Origin: an uncultured Crocinitomix sp.
GTDB lineage: Bacteria; Bacteroidota; Bacteroidia; Flavobacteriales_D; Crocinitomicaceae
Assembly: GCA_905478225.1 (NCBI GenBank)
Contig: CAJQHR010000037.1
Coordinates: 94,275 to 158,274, forward strand
DNA length: 64,000 nt
Direction: 5' to 3'
The stretch's first letter is position 1; each line of letters starts with the position of its first letter. The position numbers and the translations under genes were made by a program. The notes below the pieces were generated by a model. The model did no database searches. It worked only from the letters and a program-made list of their open reading frames with translations, and was not told the DNA's origin. Shown here in pieces: positions 7,574 through 15,913 of this stretch.

Positions 7574-8272
7574 TTATTTTTCCAAACTTTGAATTAATTC
7601 TACGTTTTTCTTCTCAATTGGGGTCAGGAATCCGTCTACGTTTTTATGTTGTGGTCTATACCAGTTCGTCGCTTTAAAGTGCTCGTCAATCTTTCCGCCT
7701 GCTCTAAAAATATAACCATAACGCGCAAAAATTTCATTCCTCATATATTTCAATTCCAAAATTGACATTTTTTCTAAATCAGATTTATAAAGAAATTTTG
7801 TCGTCGCTTCTGGATATTGTCCTTCACAATTAAATGGATGTTTACTTTTTAATCCGAGTTCCCAAGTCCTGTTTTCAATACCAACTGTCCAAGGATTGTT
7901 AATCCTTAATCCCATTTGCTTTGTTTCGCCATCTAAATAATAAACGAACCTTCCTTTGTATTGGTCAGATTCGAATTTACCATTACTGATTTTGACATTC
8001 GTCAAGGTTTCATAGTGGTTGAAGAATTGACTAGCCGAATCGTTCCATTCGAACTGACTGATTTGAACAACCAAGGTGTTTTTAGCATAAATAATAACTA
8101 GGTCCGATTCAGATTCTGAATTTCCGAACTTATATACACCTGCATAAGCTCTCGGATATTTTTCAAACCAACTGGAAACATTGTTGGTATCAATTTCTTG
8201 ATAATCTAATTCTTGCGCCATAGCAAACGGGCTAACCAGAATAAAAAATAGAATACTCAGGGGCCTTATCAT
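7574..8272 (-). CDS. YARHG-domain secreted protein
   Basis: The 232-residue protein has a Sec signal peptide (cleavage near Ala-Gln at residues 19-20) and a C-terminal YARHG domain at about residues 165-230. The domain is recognised from the LKYMRNEIFARYGYIF motif and the later Trp-Tyr pair. YARHG domains occur in extracellular or periplasmic proteins and their role is not known. The start overlaps the stop of the upstream gene as TAATG, so the two are likely co-translated. A hairpin terminator follows the gene. Confidence 0.85.
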   Translation of the reverse strand: MIRPLSILFFILVSPFAMAQELDYQEIDTNNVSSWFEKYPRAYAGVYKFGNSESESDLVIIYAKNTLVVQISQFEWNDSASQFFNHYETLTNVKISNGKFESDQYKGRFVYYLDGETKQMGLRINNPWTVGIENRTWELGLKSKHPFNCEGQYPEATTKFLYKSDLEKMSILELKYMRNEIFARYGYIFRAGGKIDEHFKATNWYRPQHKNVDGFLTPIEKKNVELIQSLEK

Positions 8273-8823
8273 TACTCCATTAATTTAAGTTGAACAATAG
8301 AAGGAACTTCAGCGGTTGTTGACTCCATTTCGCCCTCGCAACAATAAAAACTACTCGCTTTAAACTCCCAAAAAACTTCAAATGTTTTCCCTACATACTT
8401 TGAATTGTCTTCGAAAGTTAGTGGGTCATACAATTCATATTCTCCAAAATCATTACTGGCATCACCAAAATCTAAATAAAGTTCATCTGGTCCAGTAAAA
8501 GTCAAATGGAAATAATCTCCAAAGTCCACTCCTTCATACACCAATTCAATGGGACTTTCAACATCATCCATCACCTCATGTAAATAATCTACATAATTCT
8601 TCAAACTAGGATTTTCATTTAAATCTGTCAATTCATATTCATCAGCAGGAACGGCAATCAATTCATCTTCAATTCCAATCGAGTCCTCATCAATAATTGT
8701 ATTATTGCTAAGCTGTTCTGTAGAATCTGTTTCTAGTACATTTATAATCTCTTCCTCATGTTCATTACCACCGAACGAGAAAAGAACAAATGAAATCAAT
8801 ATTGGAATCAAGACGTGTTTCAT
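8272..8823 (-). CDS. Secreted acidic protein, unknown function
   Basis: The 183-residue product has a short signal peptide (MKHVLIPILISFVLFSFGG) and a strongly acidic mature region, rich in Asp and Glu up to about residue 90. A beta-rich C-terminal half with a Cys-Cys pair (FYCCEG) follows. I recognise no family. Its stop overlaps the start of the YARHG gene (TAATG), so the products probably act together or at least at fixed ratio. TAGATTTG at 8847-8840 on the minus strand fits the -7 box of a Bacteroidota promoter. Confidence 0.6.
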   Translation of the reverse strand: MKHVLIPILISFVLFSFGGNEHEEEIINVLETDSTEQLSNNTIIDEDSIGIEDELIAVPADEYELTDLNENPSLKNYVDYLHEVMDDVESPIELVYEGVDFGDYFHLTFTGPDELYLDFGDASNDFGEYELYDPLTFEDNSKYVGKTFEVFWEFKASSFYCCEGEMESTTAEVPSIVQLKLME

Positions 8824-8839
8824 AAATTGTTGATTTACC

Positions 8840-8847
8840 CAAATCTA
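8840..8847 (-). promoter_or_regulatory. Candidate -7 box for the 8823 gene
   Basis: TAGATTTG on the minus strand matches TAnnTTTG and lies 17 bp upstream of the ATG at 8823. No TTG is present at the expected -33 distance, so support is partial. Confidence 0.35.
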
Positions 8848-8931
8848 GTTTATTTTAAATAAATAAGCGAACTTAAGTTAAAGAGATTATTATTCGTGCA
8901 GTTCTTCCTTTTTTTAGCCCCTTTTTTATTC

Positions 8932-9831
8932 CTAAACCTTCGATTCATAACGCCGTGCTTCATTTTGCATGCGAGTCTCAAATTTGGCAGGCATGGGGGT
9001 GGTGAAGACTAATTCCTCATTTGAAATGGGGTGTTTAAATTCGAGTTTTGTGGCACATAAAAATAAACCTTTATGTTTTAAAATTAAATCAGACTTGCCA
9101 TAGATTTTATCCCCTAAAATAGGATGTCCCATATGCGCGCAGTGAATTCTTAATTGGTGCGTCCGTCCTGTTTTGGGAGTGAGTTCCACCAAGCTTAAAA
9201 ATTCATTTTTAAGTGAAGCAGAAGTTTTCAATGTTCGGTACAATGAACAAGACAATTTGTCGTCAATAGGAACATTAATATACCCAGCATGTGCTGTTTT
9301 ACCAATCACTACAGCTCGATAAGTTTTTTGGATGGTCTTCGTTTCAAAAGCTTGACCTAAGCGAACACGAGCGGTTTTGGTTTTGGCAATGATTAACAAA
9401 CCAGAGGTTTGATTATCGAGTCGGTGAACGGGGAGTGGCCAAGGCAAAGCATCTTGTTTTATAGATGGGCTTAAATTATGTTGCAAGGCGTTTTGTACGG
9501 TTTTGAATTGATTACCGCTCACACTTAAACCAGCGGGTTTAACAATCACTGCGAGGTCCTCATCTTCATATACAATAGTTAATTTTTTATGATAGGTTTT
9601 AGGCGGTGTTAAGTCCAAATCAACCAAAGTGATCGCGTCATTTTCTTTTAGCCATCTTCCACCTTCAACCACTTCACCGTTTAAACGTAACTCACCTTTT
9701 TTAATGGCTTTTTTAATTCCTTTTCGACTGGGTATAATTGTTAATTGCTCTTCACAATAAGTGTTGAAACGATCTTCGCCATCAGTGACTTCTACAATAT
9801 GTTGGAATTTAATTTGTATGTTTTTCTTCAA
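8932..9831 (-). CDS. RluA-family 23S/tRNA pseudouridine synthase
   Basis: The 299-residue enzyme isomerises uridine to pseudouridine in structured RNA. An S4-like RNA-binding segment is at about residues 35-70 (RKGIKKAIKKGELRLNGE). The catalytic motif HRLDNQTSGLL, with the catalytic Asp, is at about 137-147. The KTGRTHQLRIH motif is near residue 222-232. Length and order fit the RluA/RluC/RluD group; the exact target site cannot be told from sequence. It is followed on the same strand, upstream, by aqpZ, but the gap of about 75 bp contains a terminator-like hairpin, so it may be a separate unit. Confidence 0.92.
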   Translation of the reverse strand: MKKNIQIKFQHIVEVTDGEDRFNTYCEEQLTIIPSRKGIKKAIKKGELRLNGEVVEGGRWLKENDAITLVDLDLTPPKTYHKKLTIVYEDEDLAVIVKPAGLSVSGNQFKTVQNALQHNLSPSIKQDALPWPLPVHRLDNQTSGLLIIAKTKTARVRLGQAFETKTIQKTYRAVVIGKTAHAGYINVPIDDKLSCSLYRTLKTSASLKNEFLSLVELTPKTGRTHQLRIHCAHMGHPILGDKIYGKSDLILKHKGLFLCATKLEFKHPISNEELVFTTPMPAKFETRMQNEARRYESKV

Positions 9832-9856
9832 ATGTAATCATCACAATTCGGGAAAC

Positions 9857-9898
9857 AAAAAAACCGAGCAAGAATGGTTTCTCACGCGGGTTTTTAAA
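9857..9898 (-). terminator. Possible terminator after aqpZ
   Basis: On the minus strand AAACC and GAG blocks pair with GGTTT and CTC blocks in an imperfect hairpin, followed by a T-run (complement of the A-run at 9857-9863). The internal bulge makes it a weak stem. It sits 10-50 bp past the aqpZ stop. Confidence 0.4.
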
Positions 9899-9907
9899 AT
9901 ATTTTTT

Positions 9908-10612
9908 CTATTTCTCTTCTGGAGACATGTTCTTATAAACGATACCTGCTATAATTGCACCTACAATTGGTGCTACCCAGAATAACCATAATTGTCCCAT
10001 TGCCCAATCGTTGTCGGCAAATAATGCTTGACTAGTAATACGAGCAGGGTTTACTGAAGTATTTGTAACTGGAATACTAATCAGGTGAATTAATGTTAAA
10101 CCTAAACCAATAGCTAATCCAGCCAAGTATTTAGGAGCTTTTGAATGTGTAGATCCTAGAATGATGATTAAGAAAAAGAAGGTCATTACAACCTCAATTA
10201 CTAAGGCAGAAACCATTCCGAATCCACCTGGAGAACCTTTGGCCGCGCCATCTGTATATCCGTTTGCGGCAAAATTGCCAACTGTTTCAAAACCATCTTG
10301 TCCGCTTGCAATGAGATAGAGGATTCCTGCACCTGCTATACCGCCACAGAGTTGAGCTCCAATATAAGGAAGCAATTCTTTTCCTTCAAATCTTCCACCT
10401 GCCCATAATCCAATACTAACTGCCGGATTTAAGTGGTATCCTGAGATATGCCCGATTGCATACACCATAGTCACTACAGTTAAACCAAAGGCTAGTGATA
10501 CACCAAGGAATCCAATTCCTGCTTCTGGAAAATTACACGCGAAATATGCGGCTCCACAGCCTCCAATTACTAGCCACATTGTGCCAATAAACTCTGCCAT
10601 TAACTTTTTCAT
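9908..10612 (-). CDS. aqpZ: Aquaporin Z, water channel
   Basis: The 234-residue six-helix membrane protein is a major intrinsic protein that lets water cross the inner membrane. Both NPA loops are present: HLNPAVSIG at about residues 60-68 and SVNPARI at about 187-193. The N-terminus [14 protein letters not shown] is typical for AqpZ. The selectivity-filter region and length fit a water channel rather than a glycerol facilitator, which would be longer. It has no obvious partner genes. Confidence 0.93.
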   Translation of the reverse strand: MKKLMAEFIGTMWLVIGGCGAAYFACNFPEAGIGFLGVSLAFGLTVVTMVYAIGHISGYHLNPAVSIGLWAGGRFEGKELLPYIGAQLCGGIAGAGILYLIASGQDGFETVGNFAANGYTDGAAKGSPGGFGMVSALVIEVVMTFFFLIIILGSTHSKAPKYLAGLAIGLGLTLIHLISIPVTNTSVNPARITSQALFADNDWAMGQLWLFWVAPIVGAIIAGIVYKNMSPEEK

Positions 10613-10815
10613 AGGTGTTTATTTTAGTTTAAAATTTGTTACATTTTAAGACGTATCAACGGCATATTTTGAGAGAAAGCTTGATACTTGTGGGAAGTCG
10701 CCTAGTTTTTCTTTTCTCTTAAATATCACAATTATTTTCAACTTTAAGTAATAATTGAGAAATTTATCGCTTAGTTGACGGCAAATTTCGATTAGTTGCA
10801 GGAAGAAATGTGGAC

Positions 10816-12158
10816 CTATTGCTTCACAAATTTTTGGGTCATGTAGGTTTGGTCGGATAGACCAATGTACGCTATGTAAATACCTGGTTTAAGTTGATTA
10901 ATCGCAATATTTGTTTCGTTTGTGGAAAGCACAGACTGTCCAATTGAATTATAGATGGTGATTTGATCTATTCCGATACTGGCATTAATGGTTAGCTGAC
11001 CTTTGGCAGGATTTGGATAAATATGAATGTTCTCAGTCGATTTATTTGTTGCAAGTTCAGTTAAAGCGCAATCAACAGCACACCAATCTCTAGCTTCTAA
11101 TTCGCATAGAATAAATTCATAAGCCAACTTATTCGTTCCATCTCCATCCCAAGTTCGAACGCCAAGTGTTCTGAGATATTCTAGGAAAACGGGGTCGTCT
11201 ATGCCATAATACTCGCCAAAAAATTCCACATCTGCCATGGACCAATCGGTAGATTTAAAAATAGTAAGATATTTAATATGGTCATAATGTTTGTCCCATG
11301 CTAGAAATACTTCTGAGAAAAATTGCGCTTGTAATTCTTCCGAACTGTTGCATGTTTCGCTTGATGCATAGCCGCACTCGGCAAAATAAATGGGTTGATC
11401 TAAAGAAGAATAGAGCGCAACTAAATCATCAAAATGTTCTTCTACCACACCAGGAGATTCCATGGTGAAATCTGGAGCGAACGGATAATACGTTGTTGCA
11501 ACAATGTCCAAATCTTCATTTAGCAGTTGGCAATAGGTTGATTTAGAAGGGTGTGTTAATCCGTCTAACGTGAGTGTTGTTCCAACTTTTAAAACCTTTC
11601 CATAGAGTTCAAAATAGCGAGTTTTGGCATAGGGAACAATACTATCTAGAAAGACTTTGTATGCTGTATACAAGCTTTCATCTGTGCCGAATAAAATATC
11701 GCTCTCATTCCCAACATAAGTGCGGCTAAATCAATGTCTGGAATATGAATAAAAATTGTGTCGAGTGCTGTTTTAAACCGTTCTATTAGTATGGGGTCAT
11801 CAAAATCTGTCGCCATAAGATCGGCAGGCACTTCTTTATTTGTTGTGTTTGTAACCGCTATTTGCATCTCAACTTTCGTTTCGTTGTAAGGGAAATAAAA
11901 ATTAGCAATGTCTAATCGAGATACTATAAAATCTGGATCAAATGCTCCGGCATCTGGTTCTAATCCAGACCAGGTTAATGATAAATGAGTAGACTCTTGG
12001 CATGCATTTGCCGCGAATCCAAATGCGACGTCATAGTCGTCGCTTTCTGTCACATCAACTTGCCAAGCTAGAATTATATCCCCTTTAGCGAGTTGTGCAT
12101 TGGTTGAGAATTGAAAGCCAATGAGGCTGAAGAAAAATAATAGTGAGGTGCGTTTCAT
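10816..12158 (-). pseudogene. Glycoside-hydrolase-like T9SS protein, frameshifted
   Basis: Two overlapping frames (12158-11646 and 11673-10816) form one protein of about 445 residues if one base is restored. The upstream frame has a signal peptide ending in Ala-Gln and the first half of a TIM-barrel-like domain. Near 11710-11712, a GGG on the minus strand would need a fourth G for the protein to read LGNESDILFG and then join the second frame. The second part has strand motifs DIVATTYYPFAPD and PIYFAECGY, the latter resembling a glycosidase nucleophile strand, and ends in a type A T9SS sorting domain (YPNPAKGQL to the end). The substrate is unknown. The lesion may be real decay or a sequencing error. 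Confidence 0.75.
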
Positions 12159-12221
12159 GGTCTATTTTATTGGTTTACGTAGAATAGTCGTGTTAATTTA
12201 CTGTACGTATATATTAGGCAT

Positions 12222-12257
12222 AAAAAAACCCTGTTCGCCTTAAACTTACAGGGTTTT
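12222..12257 (-). terminator. Intrinsic terminator of the cold-shock gene
   Basis: A perfect 10-bp stem, AAAACCCTGT paired with ACAGGGTTTT (arms 12225-12234 and 12248-12257) around a 13-nt loop, is followed on the minus strand by seven T residues. It lies 20 bp past the stop of the cold-shock gene. The poly-A/poly-T symmetry could also let it stop transcription from the opposite side. Confidence 0.85.
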
Positions 12258-12277
12258 GAATAAGATTATAAATCTAT

Positions 12278-12472
12278 CTAGTCGATAATTTTAACGTCTA
12301 CTGCGTTTAAACCTTTTCTACCGTCTTTTAAATCGAATTCAACTTTGTCGCCTTCGTTGATTTCGTCGATTAATCCAGTTACGTGTACAAAGTACTCTTG
12401 ATTGTCTGCGTCATCTATGACGAATCCAAATCCTTTTGATTCATTGAAGAATTTTACTGTTCCGTTTTTCAT
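12278..12472 (-). CDS. CspA-family cold-shock protein
   Basis: The 64-residue protein (ATG at 12472) is a single cold-shock domain that binds single-stranded RNA and DNA. RNP1 is GFGFV (about residues 14-18) and RNP2 is YFVHV (27-31), followed by the usual GDKVEFDL strand. These proteins melt RNA secondary structure. An upstream frame extension to 12523 is hydrophobic and unrelated to the family, so it was not used. A promoter-like pair lies just upstream and a strong terminator follows, so it is probably monocistronic. Confidence 0.93.
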   Translation of the reverse strand: MKNGTVKFFNESKGFGFVIDDADNQEYFVHVTGLIDEINEGDKVEFDLKDGRKGLNAVDVKIID

Positions 12473-12497
12473 TGTAATAAAAATAATATTAAGGCAT

Positions 12498-12524
12498 AAA
12501 GGTAGTATTAAAAAATGAGGCAAT
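12498..12524 (-). promoter_or_regulatory. Candidate promoter of the cold-shock gene
   Basis: On the minus strand TTG (12524-12522) lies 16 bp before TACCTTTA (12505-12498). This is near the TTG-N(17-23)-TAnnTTTG pattern but with A in place of the final G. It would give a leader of about 20 nt before the ATG at 12472. Confidence 0.4.
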
Positions 12525-12591
12525 CAGTTTTTATGGGTATTTTTTTCAGTGATTAATAGATTTATTTGATGTTTTGAGCTTAAAACACACA

Positions 12592-13272
12592 TTAATCACT
12601 GAATATAAAGAAGCCTAAACCACCCGGGTCACGTATAATAATATTGTCCACAATTCCATCCGGATTAAAGTGAGAGATTTCTTCTGTGATGTCAATATTT
12701 GCGGTACGAACGCCTTCAATAATTGTCATATTCTCTTTCCCATTGAAAAAAGATACGGAAGGGTTGAAGAAGAGGTGAGGACAACATTGGTGCTTCATTA
12801 AACTAATCGAAAATCCTTCTTCATTAGAAAGTGCTTCCCAGCCATGTTCCAGATTTCCCATAGTTTGCTTATAGCCAAAATTCTCCCAAAAACCAATTGA
12901 TTCTTCAATTTGGTTCGTCTCTAAAGAAAAACCGCCGTAAGTTCCAATAAGGGGTTTCGTGTCACTCTGCGGCAAATGCTCAATTGCGTCCTCCAAATAA
13001 ACACAGCAACCTGCCGGCGACGTGATAAGATATCCGTTTTTCATTTTCGTGGCTTTATCACTCAAACCATTATCCGATAAAAAAGCTTCCCAATTCGTTC
13101 CAAAGCATTTAATTCCTGCACGGCTAAATCGATCTTTGTTTAATTCAATTGTGATGCCATTTGAATAAACAAAGGTTTTATCAGATGAGGTGTGAATTTC
13201 AAAACCAATTTTTTCATAGAAGTTGCGGCTTTCTTCAAAATTGGGCGTTGGGGTTTGAATAATTGTTTTCAT
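12592..13272 (-). CDS. VOC-family protein with two glyoxalase-like domains
   Basis: The 226-residue protein contains two vicinal-oxygen-chelate modules. The first is at about residues 1-95 (PNFEESRNFYEKIGFEI near the start, ending with CCVYLED). The second is at about 105-226 (QIEESIGFWENFGYK, ending with IIRDPGGLGFFIF). The folded pair would form one metal or ligand pocket. Such proteins include glyoxalases, dioxygenases and antibiotic-binding proteins; nothing here fixes the substrate. There is no signal peptide. Confidence 0.82.
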   Translation of the reverse strand: MKTIIQTPTPNFEESRNFYEKIGFEIHTSSDKTFVYSNGITIELNKDRFSRAGIKCFGTNWEAFLSDNGLSDKATKMKNGYLITSPAGCCVYLEDAIEHLPQSDTKPLIGTYGGFSLETNQIEESIGFWENFGYKQTMGNLEHGWEALSNEEGFSISLMKHQCCPHLFFNPSVSFFNGKENMTIIEGVRTANIDITEEISHFNPDGIVDNIIIRDPGGLGFFIFSD

Positions 13273-13319
13273 AATATTTAATCCATGAAAAATTAAAATT
13301 AGTTAAAATTCTATTGGCA

Positions 13320-13931
13320 TTATCTCATCCATCCTTCAATAATATAATTAGTCTTGATAAGCTTGGCTGATTTCCCATCCACGTTTTCAAACCAAAGTTC
13401 AAAACGAGCGGCATAAGGTTTGCCCCAATCTCCTTCATATATCGTGAAGTTTTTTAATAGGCGGTGAACTTTAAGAGTATCACTTTTAAAAACCTCAATA
13501 GAAGAACGGTCTTTTAATCGATCTGTCGAGAGTTGAAGTTCTTGAGTAATCTCGTATGCTTTTAAGAAAATGGTTCCATTTGCACGAGGCGCAAACGTGT
13601 AATCATACTCAAATAAACCAGGTTGAAATGAATTAAATAAAGTTAGTCGGTTTTCTTCTATAGGGAGATTTAGAATACTATCTGATCTTTTTATATCCGG
13701 ATTAAAAGGAAGGTCGGTGGGGTAAATCAATTCTACGTTAGTTGGAATTTTTAATGAATCGGCAAAATGGTCAAGGAAATCCCCAAACATAATATTGTCT
13801 TGTTCCATTGGAGTTAACTTGTCGAATTCATCCTTCATATGATCTGTCGGTACTGTCTCCTTGCAGGCGAACACAAAGAGTAGGCTTAGATAACAGAATA
13901 AGTGTTTTATTTTGGCTGTATCCATCTTCAT
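13320..13931 (-). CDS. Putative lipoprotein, unknown function
   Basis: The 203-residue product has a lipoprotein signal: a basic N-terminus with KIKH, a hydrophobic stretch and the lipobox FVFAC with Cys23. The mature region is polar with scattered aromatic residues and ends in a beta-rich half (YIIEGWMR at the terminus). I do not recognise a family. Its start faces the ssb region across a 320-bp spacer, so the two genes are divergent. Confidence 0.65.
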   Translation of the reverse strand: MKMDTAKIKHLFCYLSLLFVFACKETVPTDHMKDEFDKLTPMEQDNIMFGDFLDHFADSLKIPTNVELIYPTDLPFNPDIKRSDSILNLPIEENRLTLFNSFQPGLFEYDYTFAPRANGTIFLKAYEITQELQLSTDRLKDRSSIEVFKSDTLKVHRLLKNFTIYEGDWGKPYAARFELWFENVDGKSAKLIKTNYIIEGWMR

Positions 13932-14253
13932 TCGAAGTTAATCATCTTTTCGATACTAGCTGGGGACTTAAATAGGTGAATGATTGATTTTTTGTTATTC
14001 AAAAGGGCAATTATTTTGATATCAGAAGTTGGGAAACAACTTTTAGTGAAAAATATTCATCTTTTTTTGTAAAATTATTTTTCATTTAACTATTTGTAAA
14101 TCAATGATAAAAACATTTGCAAATATTTACAAATGTATTTTATACGTATACAAATGTTTATTAGACGGTTAAACATTTGAAGTTGTCATTCCTTTGCAGT
14201 GTCGATAACAAACAGCGACAGTAATCATTAACATACATTTAAAAACAAACAAC
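13932..14253. other. Intergenic region, 322 bp, upstream of ssb
   Basis: No gene is present. The sequence is very AT-rich. It contains four copies of the octamer AACATTTG or its complement within 68 bp (14112-14179), described separately. It must hold the promoter of ssb on the plus strand and of the lipoprotein gene on the minus strand. Confidence 0.6.
14112..14179 (+). promoter_or_regulatory. Cluster of four octamer sites, possible operator
   Basis: AACATTTG occurs at 14112-14119 and 14172-14179, and its complement CAAATGT(A/T) at 14130-14137 and 14151-14158. The first two form an inverted pair with a 10-bp spacer; the last two form an inverted pair in the opposite order. The cluster ends 75 bp before the ssb start. 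The arrangement suggests a binding region for a dimeric regulator; the protein is unknown. Confidence 0.5.
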
Positions 14254-14604
14254 ATGAACACGTTAAGAAACAAAGTACAATTAATCGGAAATTTAGGACA
14301 AGCGCCAGAAATCATCTCATTCGAAAATGGGAAAAAATTGGCAAAAATTAGAATAGCAACAAACGAAGTATATAAAACACCCGAAGGTGAAAAAGTAGAG
14401 TCTGTGCACTGGCACAATGCAATTGCCTGGAATGGTCAAGCCGAGATCATTGAAAAGTACGTATCCAAAGGGCAAGAAATTGCAATTGAAGGAAAATTAG
14501 TAACCCGTTCATATGAAACAAAAGAAGGCGAGAAACGTGTAAAAACGGAAGTGCAAATAAATGACATTTTACTTCTTGGTAGAAAAGCAGAAGGAGAGAA
14601 GTAG
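14254..14604 (+). CDS. ssb: Single-stranded DNA-binding protein
   Basis: The 116-residue protein is an OB-fold SSB. It has the N-terminal LRNKVQLIGNLGQAPE strand, the central HWHNAIAWNGQAEIIEKYV segment (residues about 51-69) and the KGQEIAIEGKLVTRSYE segment. SSB protects single-stranded DNA during replication and repair. It is short: the Pro/Gly-rich linker and acidic C-terminal tip used to bind partner proteins are absent, so it resembles the accessory SSBs of Bacteroidota rather than a full-length replicative SSB. A broken paralog follows directly. Confidence 0.9.
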   Translation: MNTLRNKVQLIGNLGQAPEIISFENGKKLAKIRIATNEVYKTPEGEKVESVHWHNAIAWNGQAEIIEKYVSKGQEIAIEGKLVTRSYETKEGEKRVKTEVQINDILLLGRKAEGEK

Positions 14605-14728
14605 GGGAGGTTGGTTTATAGTGTTGTGTGCTAAGATTTTGAGCGAGGCGCATAACACTTAGACTACCGTAAAAGAGTTTAAAAAGAAGTAAAATATAGT
14701 TTAATCGTTAATCCAAAATAATAAAGTC

Positions 14729-15070
14729 ATGAACAAATTACAGAACGCAGTGAACCTAATCGGCAGAACGGGCATTAACCCAACCGTGAGAACATTTGAA
14801 AACGGTGTAAAACTAGCCAAGTTCTCCCTAGCCACCAATGAAACAATCAAATAAGTGAACGGCAAAAAAACATTAACTCAGTGGCATCAAATTATCGCTT
14901 GGGGAAAGAAGGCTGAGCTCATTGAGAAATTCGTCAAGAAAGGGCAGTTATTAGCCGTGGATGGAAAATTGGTGAATCGTGTTTATCAAGAAAAGGGTGG
15001 TTCAAATCGCCGAGTAACTGAAATTCAAGTGAACGAAATATTATTAATAAACCCAAAAAAGGCCGGATAG
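14729..15070 (+). pseudogene. Second ssb paralog, interrupted by one TAA
   Basis: From the ATG at 14729 the frame reads an SSB start (NAVNLIGRTGINPTVRTFE), then meets TAA at 14852-14854. The same frame continues directly with the rest of the OB fold (QWHQIIAWGKKAELIEKFVKKG) to a TAG at 15068-15070. All other parts are intact and about 113 residues would result if the stop were a sense codon (AAA, GAA or CAA). A GTG follows the stop at 14855, so a C-terminal piece could be initiated there. It is a recent pseudogene, a sequencing error or a readthrough case. Confidence 0.8.
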
Positions 15071-15094
15071 GGGTTGACGGAACCTTTTAGGTTT

Positions 15095-15130
15095 AAAGCG
15101 CTTTCAATGATATATTGGAGGCGCTTTTTT
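15095..15130 (+). terminator. Intrinsic terminator after the ssb pair
   Basis: AAAGCGC (15095-15101) pairs with GCGCTTT (15121-15127), and the stem extends inward through six further pairs, two of them G-T. It is followed by a T-run. It lies 25 bp past the end of the ssb pseudogene and fits a Rho-independent terminator. Confidence 0.85.
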
Positions 15131-15157
15131 GTTTCAATGAGAATTATGAATGACTAT

Positions 15158-15757
15158 TTAGAGCTTAATAATTTTGACTGTTCCTGATCTGTCCGCTCTT
15201 CTGATTCGGAGTAAGTAGGAACCTTGCGTTAAGCCAAGAACGGAAATTGGATCTCCATTAATGCGTTGTCCTTTTCTTACGATTTCACCTGCATCTGAAA
15301 TTATTTTATAGCTGAAATCATCTTCAATGTTTATTTGGATAAAATTAGATGAAGGATTGGGGTACAGATTCACATCCACGGGATTATCAATATCAGGTAA
15401 GATTTCGCTGGTAATCTCAAATGTATCCCTTACCATACATCCTTCAATGTCGCTCAATACAAGGATATAGTTTCCAGAAGTAAGGTAAAACAAATCTTCT
15501 GCATCATCAAAATCGCCGGTTCCATCAATATCCCAATCAATGACATACGGAGGCACACCGCCGTCTATTGAAATATCAATAGCACCATCTAGTTCTATAT
15601 TTACGAACTGAATTGAATCTAACTCGATTGTCGGTGCTTCAAGAACTGTGAAATCAAATGGATTACCTACCCAAGAATGTAAGTTAGAGTAATCCCTACC
15701 ACACCCTTTAAAAACAGACAGAGCTTCATAGGGTCCCCATCTTGCTCGTTTAGCTAA
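15158..15757 (-). pseudogene. 5'-truncated T9SS protein fragment (SprB-like repeat plus sorting domain)
   Basis: A minus-strand frame of about 199 codons runs from just inside a TAA (15758-15760) to 15158. It has no ATG and no signal peptide. The middle shows an SprB-type repeat (GGVPPYVIDWD, then a SGNYILVLSDIEGC segment). The end is a type A T9SS C-terminal sorting domain (LYPNPSSNF to VKIIKL). A secreted protein must have an N-terminal export signal, so this is the 3' remnant of a larger gene. A GTG at 15556 could start only the last 132 codons. Confidence 0.75.
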
Positions 15758-15913
15758 TTACTTAAACATTGGAGAAGAGCTATTGGTTCTGAAAAAGCTG
15801 ATTTGTTGGACCTGGTTTTTGCGGTTCTTTGAGAAGATAACTATCTTTTTTCTTTTCAGCATTCGGTATTTTTCTCCAAGTGCTTATATTTAGAGAAGAC
15901 AAATTTTCTTAAC

